DNA of 64,000 nucleotides from an uncultured Enterobacteriaceae bacterium (GTDB taxonomy: Bacteria; Pseudomonadota; Gammaproteobacteria; Enterobacterales; Enterobacteriaceae): assembly GCA_936920625.1 (NCBI GenBank), contig CAKZHC010000037.1, forward strand, positions 1 to 64,000, written 5' to 3'. Made by a program: the position numbers and the translations under genes. Below the pieces are notes generated by a model that searched no databases, was not told where the DNA came from, and worked only from the letters and a program-made list of their open reading frames with translations. Shown piece by piece: positions 8,786 to 18,071 of this stretch. Position 1 is the first letter of the stretch, and the number at the start of each line of letters is the position of its first letter.

Positions 8786-9325
8786 CTACTTTTGCCGCTT
8801 TGATGGCATCATCCGTAGTAGCGTATTATCCCTGATAACATAATGGTGCAGGAGAGCCGCCGCGGCATGCAGACCAATCAGCCAGTATCCTAGCGGCGCC
8901 AGCGTTCGGTGCCAGTCAATCAGCATACCAGCGATTTCGCCATCACCTGGGCTCGCGGTGGGCATCACAATACCAAACAGCTTCCAGTCAGCACCGCGGC
9001 AATACCGCGATATCAGGCCCAGTGCCGGCAAAATAATAAACAACGAATAAATTAACATATGGGCCAGCTTTGCCAGCCAGACCTGCCAGTGCGGCGGAGC
9101 CGGAACAATAACAGGCTCAGTATACTTTAAACGCAAAAGAAGCCGTGCCAGCATCAATGCCAGTATTGTGGCACCACAACTGTAATGAACAGCGAGTAAC
9201 AGCGCGCGCAGGCCAAGGCCCCGCTCAACATAATCGCGTACCTCTATTGTAACGTAAACCACCACCACCAAAACAAAAACCAGCCAGTGCAAAGCAATCT
9301 GGGATGAAGCATATTTGCTCTTCAT
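8786..9325 (-). CDS. cybB: Cytochrome b561
   Basis: A 179-residue di-heme inner-membrane b-type cytochrome. It aligns along its length with E. coli CybB: ALHWLVFVLVV at the start, the HYSCGATILALMLARLLLRLKY segment, the IYSLFIILPALGLISRY segment, and the ending YWLIGLHAAAALLHHY. Four membrane helices and the helix-embedded histidines expected to bind heme are visible. It may pass electrons from quinol to oxygen or superoxide. It stands alone, convergent with the SRPBCC gene. Confidence 0.92.
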   Translation of the reverse strand: MKSKYASSQIALHWLVFVLVVVVYVTIEVRDYVERGLGLRALLLAVHYSCGATILALMLARLLLRLKYTEPVIVPAPPHWQVWLAKLAHMLIYSLFIILPALGLISRYCRGADWKLFGIVMPTASPGDGEIAGMLIDWHRTLAPLGYWLIGLHAAAALLHHYVIRDNTLLRMMPSKRQK

Positions 9326-9973
9326 CAGTTTCTCCCTCAGCTAAAAATAGCTAACCGTGTTTACGCTTACACGTAACCTGTCAGTTAGTCATTAATCCAT
9401 TAGTTAACAAAAAATTTTGGCCTGACAGCACATCAAAAGGCCACTTAATCCGACAAAATCAGTGGCGACTATTTACCTGCGGCAATAAATCAATGCGAAA
9501 AAGCAGACAAAAAACAGCAAATCGCCCCAGACTCGGGAAGTGACTGGCATATAACGTGCTTGGGGTAACGCCCTGATTATTAACAACCGGAGGGCGATGC
9601 ACCCGTTTAACCTGATGTTTCGCTCTATACTGCCGCACAACCAGTCAGTAAAATCGATAACAACACGCCCGGAAAACTGGGGAAAATTAACATGAAAAGC
9701 GATCAATAGCTAACATATTGATATTACAACAGTTTAAAATGGTACTAATCTGTATCAATCTAGTGCAGCTAATGTTACTTTTAAAAACCATTGCACAACA
9801 GCATCGCATCTGCCTGTCAGATGTTAGTAACACACAGTCAGCCAGAAAGGGCATTCCCGGAAAAGGGTAACAAAGACCCTGCCAGCCAGTACCGCAACAA
9901 ATCCAGGGATAGAGCAATTCTGACGTAACAGACTGATATCTGCTTTTAGTTATTAATTACCAGGGATCCGCTC
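9326..9973. other. Intergenic region upstream of dctA, no gene seen
   Basis: About 650 bp between divergent cybB and dctA. Short open frames are present on the minus strand but none resembles a protein family or has a convincing ribosome site. The stretch presumably carries the dctA promoter; no specific site could be assigned. Confidence 0.5.
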
Positions 9974-11242
9974 ATGAAAAGGACATTATTTAAAAGCCTC
10001 TATTTCCAGGTTGTTGTTGCCATCATCCTCGGCGTATTGCTCGGCCACTTTTATCCCAATCTGGGCACAGAGATGAAGCCGCTTGGCGACGGCTTCGTTA
10101 AATTAATCAAAATGATTATTGCACCCGTGATTTTCTGTACCGTTACCACCGGCATTGCCGGGATGGGGAGTATAAAACAGGTAGGCCGTACCAGCGCCAT
10201 TGCTCTGCTCTACTTTGAGATTACCAGCACCCTGGCGTTAATTATCGGTCTGGTAGTGGTGAACCTGATCCAGCCAGGAAACGGTATGAACGTAGACCCT
10301 GCCTCTCTGGACGCCAGCGTGGTGGCCGCTTACACCCAGCAGGCCCCTGAACAAGGCATCATCCCTTTTCTGATGGATATTATCCCCGCCAGCCTGGTTA
10401 GCGCCCTCTCCAGCGATAACATCCTCCAAGTATTACTATTTGCCATTCTGTTCGGCTTTGCCCTGCAGCGCTTTGCCGAGAGAGGTGAGCTGGTTTTTAA
10501 CATCATTGATGATATCTCTCACATTATTTTTAAGCTGATTAATATCATCATGCATATTGCCCGGGTTGGGGCCTTCGGTGCCATGGCCTTTACCGTTAGT
10601 AAATATGGCGTAGGTTCGCTGGCACAGCTCAGCCAGCTGATTATCTGCTTCTACATTACCTGTGCACTATATATCGTCCTTGTGCTGGGTGTGGTTGCTC
10701 GTCTGGCTGGTTTCAATATTTTCAGATTTATTGCTTATATTAAAGATGAGCTGTTAATCGTGCTGGGTACCTCTTCATCAGAATCAGTGCTGCCACGAAT
10801 GCTAAATAAAATGGCAACACTGGGCTGCAAAAAATCGGTGGTGGGGTTAGTCATTCCTGCGGGTTACTCACTTAATCTGGGTGGCACCTCAATCTATTTA
10901 ACCATGGCAGCGGTTTTCATCGCCCAGGCCACTAACATCCATATGGATATCTGGCACCAAATCACGCTGCTGTTGGTACTGCTGCTCTCCTCCAAAGGTG
11001 CCGCCGGAGTAACCGGCAGCGGCTTTATCATACTGGCCGCCACCCTCTCCACCGTCGGACACCTGCCCGTAGCCGGGCTGGCATTAATCCTCGGTATTGA
11101 TCGTTTCATGTCCGAAGCACGCTCGCTAACCAATCTGGTTGGCAACGGTGTAGCTACTATCGCGGTAGCGAAGTGGGTAAATGAGCTGGATGAAAAGCAA
11201 CTAGAGTCAGCACTCGCTTCCGCAGAAAAAATCAGGAGTTAA
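9974..11242 (+). CDS. dctA: C4-dicarboxylate:cation symporter DctA, with a changed cation-site residue
   Basis: The product is DctA of the glutamate/dicarboxylate symporter family (422 residues; E. coli 428): MKRTLFKSLYFQVVVAI, the LGDGFVKLIKMIIAPVIFC segment, re-entrant hairpin 1 TSSSES (266-271), and the hairpin 2 region SSKGAAGVTGSGF. It imports succinate, fumarate and malate. One feature is odd: the motif that is NLDGT in E. coli DctA and NMDGT in archaeal GltPh reads NLGGT (301-305), so the Asp that coordinates a cation in GltPh (D312) is Gly303. The conserved Pro of APIGAFGAM is also Arg196. The frame is intact but activity may be reduced. The 3' end is typical of the family. Confidence 0.95.
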   Translation: MKRTLFKSLYFQVVVAIILGVLLGHFYPNLGTEMKPLGDGFVKLIKMIIAPVIFCTVTTGIAGMGSIKQVGRTSAIALLYFEITSTLALIIGLVVVNLIQPGNGMNVDPASLDASVVAAYTQQAPEQGIIPFLMDIIPASLVSALSSDNILQVLLFAILFGFALQRFAERGELVFNIIDDISHIIFKLINIIMHIARVGAFGAMAFTVSKYGVGSLAQLSQLIICFYITCALYIVLVLGVVARLAGFNIFRFIAYIKDELLIVLGTSSSESVLPRMLNKMATLGCKKSVVGLVIPAGYSLNLGGTSIYLTMAAVFIAQATNIHMDIWHQITLLLVLLLSSKGAAGVTGSGFIILAATLSTVGHLPVAGLALILGIDRFMSEARSLTNLVGNGVATIAVAKWVNELDEKQLESALASAEKIRS

Positions 11243-11743
11243 ACCAGTTCAAAACTGGCAATGAGGAGTACTAATCACACTAACTGGCAACGGCAGAGTG
11301 TAGAGATAACCGGGAAAATAGCATTATCATATAATGTATTCATCTCACCACTCTTTCTTACCGGGCCAGCAGCATCTTATATTGCTGACTCTCAATCTGC
11401 TATTGAGTATCGATATTCAGATTTTCCACCAGAAATTTTAGTCACTACGAACAGGAATGGCGCATAACAAGGAACACATTGTCTGTCTGGACAATAATAA
11501 GGGTTATCTACTCCGATGAATGCCACTTTTGAGAGCCAGAAACATGGTTGCTGTAGCCATCAATGGTAACGAGCAAACTCCTGCGGATGTTTTCTGCTAT
11601 CTCACTACATAGCCCAAAACCTCGTACAGAGATTAAAAGGGTCCAGCTTTTATAATTCGGGTCTTAAAACCATGCCCTGCTACTGGACAATGAGTCGATG
11701 CATCCTAGTCTATTCTTAGGGAATAGAGGCCTGGAGAGCTTAT
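11243..11743. other. Intergenic region, no gene seen
   Basis: About 500 bp between dctA and yhjG. A 68-codon open frame at 11261-11467 lacks protein similarity and a ribosome site. In E. coli other genes (yhjJ, kdgK, pdeH) separate these two loci; no remnant of them was recognised. Confidence 0.5.
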
Positions 11744-13796
11744 ATGTCGCAGATTGCCAAAATAGTGGGCTGGATTTTGGGCGTTATTAGCTTTTTGCTA
11801 GTAATAGTTGTCGTGTTCATAGCTACTTTTAACTGGAATCGCCTTAAGCCCACTATTAATCACAAAGTGTCGACAGAACTGAACCGTACCTTCGCCATTA
11901 AGGGTGCTCTGGGCATAGACTGGGTGCGTCACAGCAAAAAAACCGGCTGGCGCAGCTGGATACCCTGGCCCCAGATTCATGCAGAAGATATTATACTGGG
12001 CAATCCTCCTGCTATCCCGCAAGTCAAAATGGCTTGTCTGCCACGAGTTGACACTACGCTCTCGCTCCTTGCGCTACTGCACAAGCAGATCTATCTCCCG
12101 TGGATTAAGTTAAAACACCCTGATATCAACCTGATACAAACAGCAGACAAACACAATAACTGGACATTTAATTTCGCCAACAGCAACAAAAAAGCTGCCA
12201 GAACTTCATCATGGGCATTTCGTCTGGATAACCTCATTTTTGATCGCAGTGACATCACCTGGCGGGATGCCATCAACAAAGCCAATATTACCTTCAAAAT
12301 CGATCCCTTAGGTAAACTAGTACCTTAATGCCCAGCTAACTGGGGAAGGTCATGCCAGAGCAATTGATACATCCGGCTATGTCTTTAGCTGGAATGCACG
12401 AGGCACCTGGCATAATCAGCCCTTAACAGGTACAGGGAAACTAGGAGGAATGTTGTCACTGCGTAGCAAAACCAACCCCTTTCCACTCCAGGCTGACGTA
12501 CGCAGTGGCACTACCCAGATAAGCATTCAGGGAACACTGCTAAACCCACTCAATTTAAGTACCCTTAACCTTAACCTGCGTTTATCAGGTGATACACTGG
12601 CAAATCTTTATCCCCTGACAGGAGTGCTGTTGCCAGATACTCCCCCCTATAGCACGAATGGTCATCTCATTGCCCGAATCAGACATCAGCGAGGCGCACA
12701 ATTCCGCTACAAGCAGTTCAATGGCCAGATTGGTGACAGCGATATTCATGGCTCATTGACTTACACTCAAAACAAACCCAGACCATCACTGACTGGCCAG
12801 TTAACATCAAGGCAACTGCGCATTGCCGATCTCGGCCCTCTGATCGGTGTCAACTCGGGCAAGGGAAGTGAGAGGACCGAACGCGCCAAAGCGGCGCGAG
12901 GCGAAGCTTACACCCAACCCGCCGACCGCATACTGCCTCATGATAAATTTGATATCAAAAGCTGGCGCAAGATGGATGCAAACGTAACATTTAGCGGACA
13001 ACATATCGTACAGAGCAATAAACTCCCTCTGGAAGATCTTTTTACTCACCTGACACTAACAAATGGTAATTTGCTACTCGATCCGTTGCGCTTTGGCATT
13101 GCAGGAGGCAAGCTCAACACCAGTCTTCTGTTAAAAGGAAGGCGATCTCCAATGCAGGGCCGTGCCAGTTTAACTATCCGTGCAATCAAATTACAAAAAC
13201 TGTTCCCTGGAGTGGAAGCAATGAAGAAAAGCCTGGGGCAGCTAAATGGTGATGCGACAATAAGTGGCAGAGGCAATTCGGTGGGAGATTTACTGGCTAC
13301 CAGTGACGGCGATATAAAACTATTGATAAATGATGGGGTTATTAGCCGGAATTTGATGGAAATTGCTGGATTAAATATTGGTAATTACATTATTGGCCGC
13401 CTGTTTGGTGACGATGAGGTGAAAATAAATTGTGCCGCAACTAATCTCGGTATTCGCGATGGTGTTGCATGGCCGCGTCTGTTCATTTTTGACACAGAAA
13501 ACGCAATCATCAGGGCTACAGGATATGCTAACTTAGCCACTGAGCGACTGGATTTAACTATTGCTCCAGAGAGCAAAGGCATCCGTATTATTACACTACG
13601 GTCTCCGCTCTATGTCCGCGGAACCTTCAAAAACCCCGATGTAGGGATAAAACCGCTCCCGCTAATTCTACGCGGCGCAGCGGCAGTAGCACTGGGGACT
13701 ATAGTCGCACCAGCAGCAGCATTGCTGGCACTGATCTCCCCCAGTGGGAGCGATAAAAATCAATGCAATAATGTTTTGCAGCAAATAAGAGAATAG
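11744..13796 (+). pseudogene. yhjG: AsmA-family inner-membrane protein YhjG, frameshifted
   Basis: YhjG is an AsmA-like protein anchored by one N-terminal helix (residues about 8-28), with a large periplasmic part thought to help lipid or outer-membrane homeostasis. The first 194 codons (11744-12328) and the rest, open from 12321 to 13796 in the next frame, together match E. coli YhjG (about 690 residues). Matching segments include WRSWIPWPQIHAEDIILGNP, GDSDIHGSLTYT, SRQLRIADLGPLIGV, and ESKGIRIITLRSPLYVRGTF. The break is one frameshift near 12318-12327, after PLGKLVP. About 20 residues of a variable linker also seem to be missing there. Everything on both sides is well conserved, so the lesion is recent or a sequence error. 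Confidence 0.88.
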
Positions 13797-14091
13797 CCAT
13801 TGCATAACGGTACGTATGGAACAGTATTATTCTCCGGAAAACATTTCAGCAATACATGAATGCGTGCTCGCACTTAATTTCTGCTCAAAAAATCAGTATA
13901 CCCGTTTTTGAAGTAACACTTTCACATAGTCAGCCAACTGGCGGCCCAACGCCAGCGGCACATTTTGCGCAATCCGTTGATAACCGGTTGATGTTACGTG
14001 AAATTGCTTCCACTTACAAAATCGCACTAACCTAATGAATATACGAAAAATAGAAATTTCCTGCTACATAGCAGCATCCGGCAATTAAGAT

Positions 14092-14538
14092 TTTACTTTT
14101 TAAACAATCGGGTCTATAGTATCGGCAATTTTTTTACTGGAGACGCCTTTTGGACGGTCACCCCGGCGATTGTGCCATTTAACTGGCGGGTAAACTTCCC
14201 TTCAGCGTTTGCCTGCCGTAAAACCCGGTGGGTAATGCATCATCGCTTTATCGGCGATTTCGTTCCCTAATTATTTTTCTATATCCGGTTAATCGGATGA
14301 CGCGTGTAATTACGCTTAAATCACTTGCAATACACATAGTGATAAGCCGTTGCATGCAACTGTACCTAACTAACCAGAGGCAGAGATGAAAGAACCTCCA
14401 ACCAGTCGTGGGCGAAAGCGGCGTGAGTCGCACGAGGAAACCTGAAGCACTTACTTTTTCTCGCCTGCTCCCCTGCCTTTCTCCCATCCCAGTTTTTCCG
14501 CCAGACCCCGGTCTGAACGATTTTGTTTTATTTTAAAT
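14092..14538 (+). promoter_or_regulatory. Promoter and long 5' leader of mgtB
   Basis: A -35 TTTACT (14092-14097), 17-bp spacer and -10 TATAGT (14115-14120) would start a leader of about 410 nt before mgtB. The leader holds several hairpins (for example ATCGC/GCGAT at 14243-14259), a short reading frame with a good ribosome site (14386-14445), and a C-rich, G-poor tract at about 14448-14500 resembling a Rho-loading site. A second, ATG-less frame ending at 14193 reads ETPFGRSPRRL, loosely like the E. coli MgtL leader peptide. Mg2+-sensing leaders with leader peptides and Rho-dependent termination are established for enterobacterial mgtA and mgtCB; function here is inferred. No PhoP box was clear. 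Confidence 0.5.
14386..14445 (+). CDS. Candidate leader peptide in the mgtB 5' leader
   Basis: The frame encodes MKEPPTSRGRKRRESHEET, 19 residues. An AGAGG ribosome site lies 5 nt before the ATG. The start has acidic and proline residues (KEPP) and an Arg-rich middle. E. coli MgtL (MEPDPTPLPRRR...) has the same character, and there acidic-plus-proline runs destabilise ribosomes at low Mg2+ and so control Rho-dependent termination. The frame ends 96 nt before the probable mgtB start and just before a C-rich tract. Similarity is in composition and place only, so the assignment is tentative. Confidence 0.45.
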   Translation: MKEPPTSRGRKRRESHEET

Positions 14539-14541
14539 GTG

Positions 14542-17217
14542 ATGGGCCAGATTATGAAAAATCCCAACAGCACTTTCAGCCAGCTTTTTGCTATTGGCCA
14601 GCAGGCCGGCCAGACTCTGGATGGAACACTTAGTCAACTGCATAGCAGCCGCCAGGGGCTGACCTCTGACGAAGCACAAAACCGACTGGACGAGTACGCC
14701 CGTAATGTTATTGCCAGCGAAAAAGCACCTAATGTGCTTATCCAGTTCCTTCAGTCACTGAAAAATCCTTTTATCACTGTGCTGCTGGTGCTGGCAGCAG
14801 TCAGTTTTGTTACCGACATCTGGATTCCCTTACAAAACGGTGAAGAGACCTCACCTAAAGGGATGACACTCATGCTGGCGATGGTGTTTTTCAGCGCCTT
14901 ATTACGCACTACCCAGGAATACCGCACTAACCGGGCAGCGATGGCCCTGAAATCACTGGTGCGCACCACGGCAACAGTTATTCGCCGGGCTACGCCACAA
15001 AGTGATCCCGCAATGGTAGAGATTCCTCTTGAGGATCTGGTCCCCGGAGATATTGTCAACCTTTCAGCAGGGGATATGATCCCTGCCGATATTCGTCTGC
15101 TGGAGAGCCGGGATCTGTTTGTCAGCCAGGCGGCACTAAGTGGCGAGGCCATCCCGCTGGAAAAATTCGCGACTCCATTTGCGCTACCTGAGAACAGCGA
15201 AGAGCACCAGTTACTCAGCCAGCCAGGCATCTGCCTGATGGGTACCAGTGTAGCCAGTGGTCATGCAACAGGTGTAGTCGTTGCCACCGGGCATCAGACC
15301 TGGTACGGCTCTCTTGCTACCTCTCTGCTAGGCGAGCGTCCTCAGACCGCCTTTGATCGGGGTGTCAACAGCGTCAGCAAACTGCTCATTCGCTTCATGC
15401 TGATAATGGTCCCTATCGTAATGTTTCTTAATGGCTTTAGCCATGGTAACTGGGGTGATGCATTTATGTTTTCCCTGGCAGTTGCGGTAGGTCTGACGCC
15501 AGAAATGCTTCCTATGATAGTTAGTGCTAATTTGGCCAAAGGTGCTGTTGCCATAGCGCGGCATAAAGTGGTAGTCAAGCGTCTCAATTCCATCCAGAAT
15601 TTCGGCGCAATGGATATACTTTGTACTGATAAAACTGGCACGCTGACCCAAGATAACATCATTTTGTCGCAGCACCTCGACCTGACAGGTAACAACCACT
15701 CCAGAGTGTTGCAACTCGCCTGGCTTAACAGCTACCATCAAAGTGGCGTAAAAAGTCTGATGGATCGCGCTATCCTGCGCTACGGCCGTGGCAAAGATCC
15801 TATTCACGATTTGTGGCGCTACCAGAAAGTTGACGAATTACCCTTCGATTTTGAGCGCCGTCGTCTCTCTGTCGTCGTAGCCGATGAGCATGGCAAACAA
15901 CTTCTCATCTGCAAAGGCGCGGTTGAAGAGATGCTGGCTGTGGCGACTCACTTGCGTGAGGGGGATACTATCCTGCCACTGCACAGCGACATCGCACGTA
16001 ACATTCAGCAACGGGTCGATGACTTAAATCAACAAGGCTTCCGCGTACTCTTAATAGGCGAGCGCAATATGGCTGATGCGCCGTTACACGCTCCGTTATG
16101 CAAAGAGGATGAACGTGAACTGGTACTTGTCGGCCTGCTTACCTTTCTTGATCCGCCAAAAGAGGACGCTGCCGACGCACTCAGGGCACTGAATGATCAT
16201 GGTGTAACAGTTAAAGTTCTGACCGGTGATAACCTGCTGGTTTCCAGTAAAATATGTCGTGATGTGGGCCTGTCACCAGGAGAGCCTCTCTGTGGAAGTG
16301 CGCTTGAACACATGAGTGATGCCGAGCTGGCACATCAGGCAGAACAGCGTCATCTGTTTTATCGCCTGACCCCCCAGCAAAAATCACGGGTAATAAAAGC
16401 GCTCCAGCAACGTAACCACACCGTTGGTTTCCTGGGCGATGGCATTAATGATGCGCCTGCTTTGCGTGACGCTGATATCGGTATTTCAGTCGACAGCGCT
16501 ACCGATATTGCCAAAGAATCAGCTGATATCATTCTGCTGGAAAAGAGTCTGATGGTTCTGGAAGCCGGTGTGATTAAAGGTCGTGAGACTTTCGGTAATA
16601 TCATTAAATACCTCAACATGACTGCCAGTTCTAACTTTGGCAACGTGTTTTCGATGCTGGTTGCCAGTGCTTTTATCCCGTTTTTGCCAATGCTGGCGAT
16701 TCACCTGCTGATTCAAAATCTGATATATGATCTCTCACAACTAGCTCTGCCTTGGGATAAAGTAGACAAATCCTTCCTGCGCAAACCGCGTAGATGGGAT
16801 GCCCGTAATATTGGCCGTTTTATGATTTTCATGGGGCCTACATCTTCAATTTTCGATATTGCTACGTGGGCTGTGATGTGGTTCGTATTTGCGGCCAACT
16901 CTCCAGAATCCCAGTCTCTGTTCCAGTCTGGCTGGTTTATTGAAGGGCTGCTATCGCAGACACTGGTAGTACATATGTTACGTACACGTCATATCCCCTT
17001 TTTCCAGAGTCGCGCGGCCTGGCCGGTGATGCTAATGACCGGGCTTGTCATCGTTGTAGGAATTACTATTCCATTTTCGTCATTTGGGCTCTCAATAGGA
17101 ATGACACCACTGCCGCTCAGCTACTTCCCATGGCTGGTAGGGATTCTTACCTGCTACTGTCTGCTGGCTCAAGGGGCGAAAACGCTCTACATCCGACGTT
17201 TTGGAAAATGGATTTGA
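14542..17217 (+). CDS. mgtB: Mg2+-importing P-type ATPase MgtB
   Basis: This P3-type ATPase brings Mg2+ into the cytoplasm at the cost of ATP. The 891 residues are clearly closer to Salmonella MgtB than to MgtA: the NPFITVLLVLAAVSFVTD segment, GEETSPKGM, the ALKSLVRTTATVIRR segment and the ALPWDKVDKSFLRKPRRWDA segment. Family motifs are intact: SGEA, the phosphorylation site CTDKTGTLTQ, the KGAVEEM segment of the nucleotide domain, TGDN, GDGINDAPALRDADIG, and ten predicted membrane helices. Start candidates are GTG 14539, ATG 14542 and ATG 14554; none has a strong ribosome site. It follows a long leader and is followed after 10 bp by a 28-residue membrane peptide. mgtC, its usual operon partner in Salmonella, is absent here. 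Confidence 0.96.
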   Translation: MGQIMKNPNSTFSQLFAIGQQAGQTLDGTLSQLHSSRQGLTSDEAQNRLDEYARNVIASEKAPNVLIQFLQSLKNPFITVLLVLAAVSFVTDIWIPLQNGEETSPKGMTLMLAMVFFSALLRTTQEYRTNRAAMALKSLVRTTATVIRRATPQSDPAMVEIPLEDLVPGDIVNLSAGDMIPADIRLLESRDLFVSQAALSGEAIPLEKFATPFALPENSEEHQLLSQPGICLMGTSVASGHATGVVVATGHQTWYGSLATSLLGERPQTAFDRGVNSVSKLLIRFMLIMVPIVMFLNGFSHGNWGDAFMFSLAVAVGLTPEMLPMIVSANLAKGAVAIARHKVVVKRLNSIQNFGAMDILCTDKTGTLTQDNIILSQHLDLTGNNHSRVLQLAWLNSYHQSGVKSLMDRAILRYGRGKDPIHDLWRYQKVDELPFDFERRRLSVVVADEHGKQLLICKGAVEEMLAVATHLREGDTILPLHSDIARNIQQRVDDLNQQGFRVLLIGERNMADAPLHAPLCKEDERELVLVGLLTFLDPPKEDAADALRALNDHGVTVKVLTGDNLLVSSKICRDVGLSPGEPLCGSALEHMSDAELAHQAEQRHLFYRLTPQQKSRVIKALQQRNHTVGFLGDGINDAPALRDADIGISVDSATDIAKESADIILLEKSLMVLEAGVIKGRETFGNIIKYLNMTASSNFGNVFSMLVASAFIPFLPMLAIHLLIQNLIYDLSQLALPWDKVDKSFLRKPRRWDARNIGRFMIFMGPTSSIFDIATWAVMWFVFAANSPESQSLFQSGWFIEGLLSQTLVVHMLRTRHIPFFQSRAAWPVMLMTGLVIVVGITIPFSSFGLSIGMTPLPLSYFPWLVGILTCYCLLAQGAKTLYIRRFGKWI

Positions 17218-17227
17218 GGGGGGGGTC

Positions 17228-17314
17228 ATGCGTAACTTCGACACATATGCTCTGATTACACTGTTTGTAGCAAGTCTGATTATCCTTACTAGTGGTATCA
17301 GAATGCTGATGTAA
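17228..17314 (+). CDS. 28-residue single-helix membrane peptide downstream of mgtB
   Basis: A 28-codon frame begins 10 bp after the mgtB stop. A G-rich ribosome site (GAGGGGGGGG, overlapping the mgtB stop) ends 2 nt before its ATG. It starts MRNFDTYALITLF, continues as one hydrophobic helix (about residues 7-24) and ends SGIRMLM. A hairpin follows at once. In Salmonella the mgtCB operon also encodes small membrane peptides after mgtB (MgtR of 30 residues and MgtU) that act on the stability of MgtC and MgtB. Position, length and topology fit such a role, but homology cannot be judged at this length without alignment. Confidence 0.7.
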   Translation: MRNFDTYALITLFVASLIILTSGIRMLM

Positions 17315-17319
17315 CCCTC

Positions 17320-17345
17320 AGGCGCCTGCATAAGGCGCCTTATTC
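17320..17345 (+). terminator. Probable terminator of the mgtB operon
   Basis: AGGCGCC (17320-17326) and GGCGCCT (17334-17340) form a 7-bp GC-rich stem with a 7-nt loop, followed by a short T-rich tail (TATTCT). It lies 5 bp after the 28-codon gene. Confidence 0.6.
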
Positions 17346-17512
17346 TCATCAGGCGGAGTCCAGGCAGAGCCTCTTCCTTTTTTATGTATCTGTGACAAAT
17401 TTATTGTTGCTTCATTAACTTATTATGATTAAAACGCCTTCCTGAAGATCTAATATAACTCCTCTTTATGTCATTTTCTTTGATGGCCTTTTTACAAAAG
17501 GCTCTTATTTCT

Positions 17513-17679
17513 ATGCTAAAGAAATAATGATTCTGGGACTATTCTTCCCTGTTCTGCTCAGCCGTTGCGCCTACGGCCCTGCACCTGCTGGTTTAGGTTT
17601 ATTTACAGATGTTAAAGACCCTATTACTACAACTAGCTTATCAGGAAATAAAAAAGGTACATCATGTGTAAAATCGTAG
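17513..17679 (+). pseudogene. Remnant of a TRL-like lipoprotein gene
   Basis: The frame from 17527 to 17679 reads a signal-peptide core ending LLSRC, which resembles a lipobox, and then GLGLFTDVKDPITTTS and KKGTSC. This is the conserved start of TRL-like family lipoproteins, which are about 100 residues long. A TAG stop cuts the frame after 50 codons. The more natural start, ATG CTA AAG AAA at 17513, is one base out of frame with it, so a second lesion is likely. The family's function is not well known. The neighbouring 17315-18071 gap is otherwise AT-rich and without genes. Confidence 0.6.
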
Positions 17680-17922
17680 CCTGGATTTGTAAATGAAGTA
17701 ACTAATATTCCCCCCTGTCATGCATACACCTGCATCAAAAGGTGCCAGTGAATACTATCTTCTGGCTCGGGCATAAAAATAAAAACTGTTTATTCCTGCA
17801 TTATCAAAATATTCCCTTATCAGTAATAGTATTTATTTGGCAGATTAATTCTGACTAAACAAACCATTAATATACCTGTTTCGCCTCACTTCTTTCATTA
17901 TAGTAGATAGCATCAGGTAAAT

Positions 17923-17962
17923 AGTATAGCGATTGCTATACTCAACTTTATGATTTTACTAT
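17923..17962 (+). promoter_or_regulatory. MntR-like operator and promoter of mntP
   Basis: AGTATAGCGATTGCTATACT (17923-17942) is a perfect palindrome, 8-bp arms around GATT. The core TAGC-N4-GCTA matches the enterobacterial MntR box (ACATAGC-N4-GCTATGT). A promoter fits on top of it: -35 TTGCTA (17933-17938), 18-bp spacer, -10 TACTAT (17957-17962), about 110 bp before mntP. MntR with Mn2+ activates mntP in E. coli; the same is inferred here. The yybP-ykoY Mn2+ riboswitch found before E. coli mntP was looked for and not seen. Confidence 0.65.
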
Positions 17963-18071
17963 CTTTTTTTATAAATTCACCCATGCTATTATTTTGACAA
18001 TAGTTACTCTCTTACCTGTGGTCTGCTTCTATCTAGCGCAGCTCTAGTATCTTTTTTGACTGGAAAATGAC

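Noticed and set aside
17943..18071. yybP-ykoY manganese riboswitch before mntP
   Set aside because: The conserved GGGGAGTAG-type core was not found in the leader.
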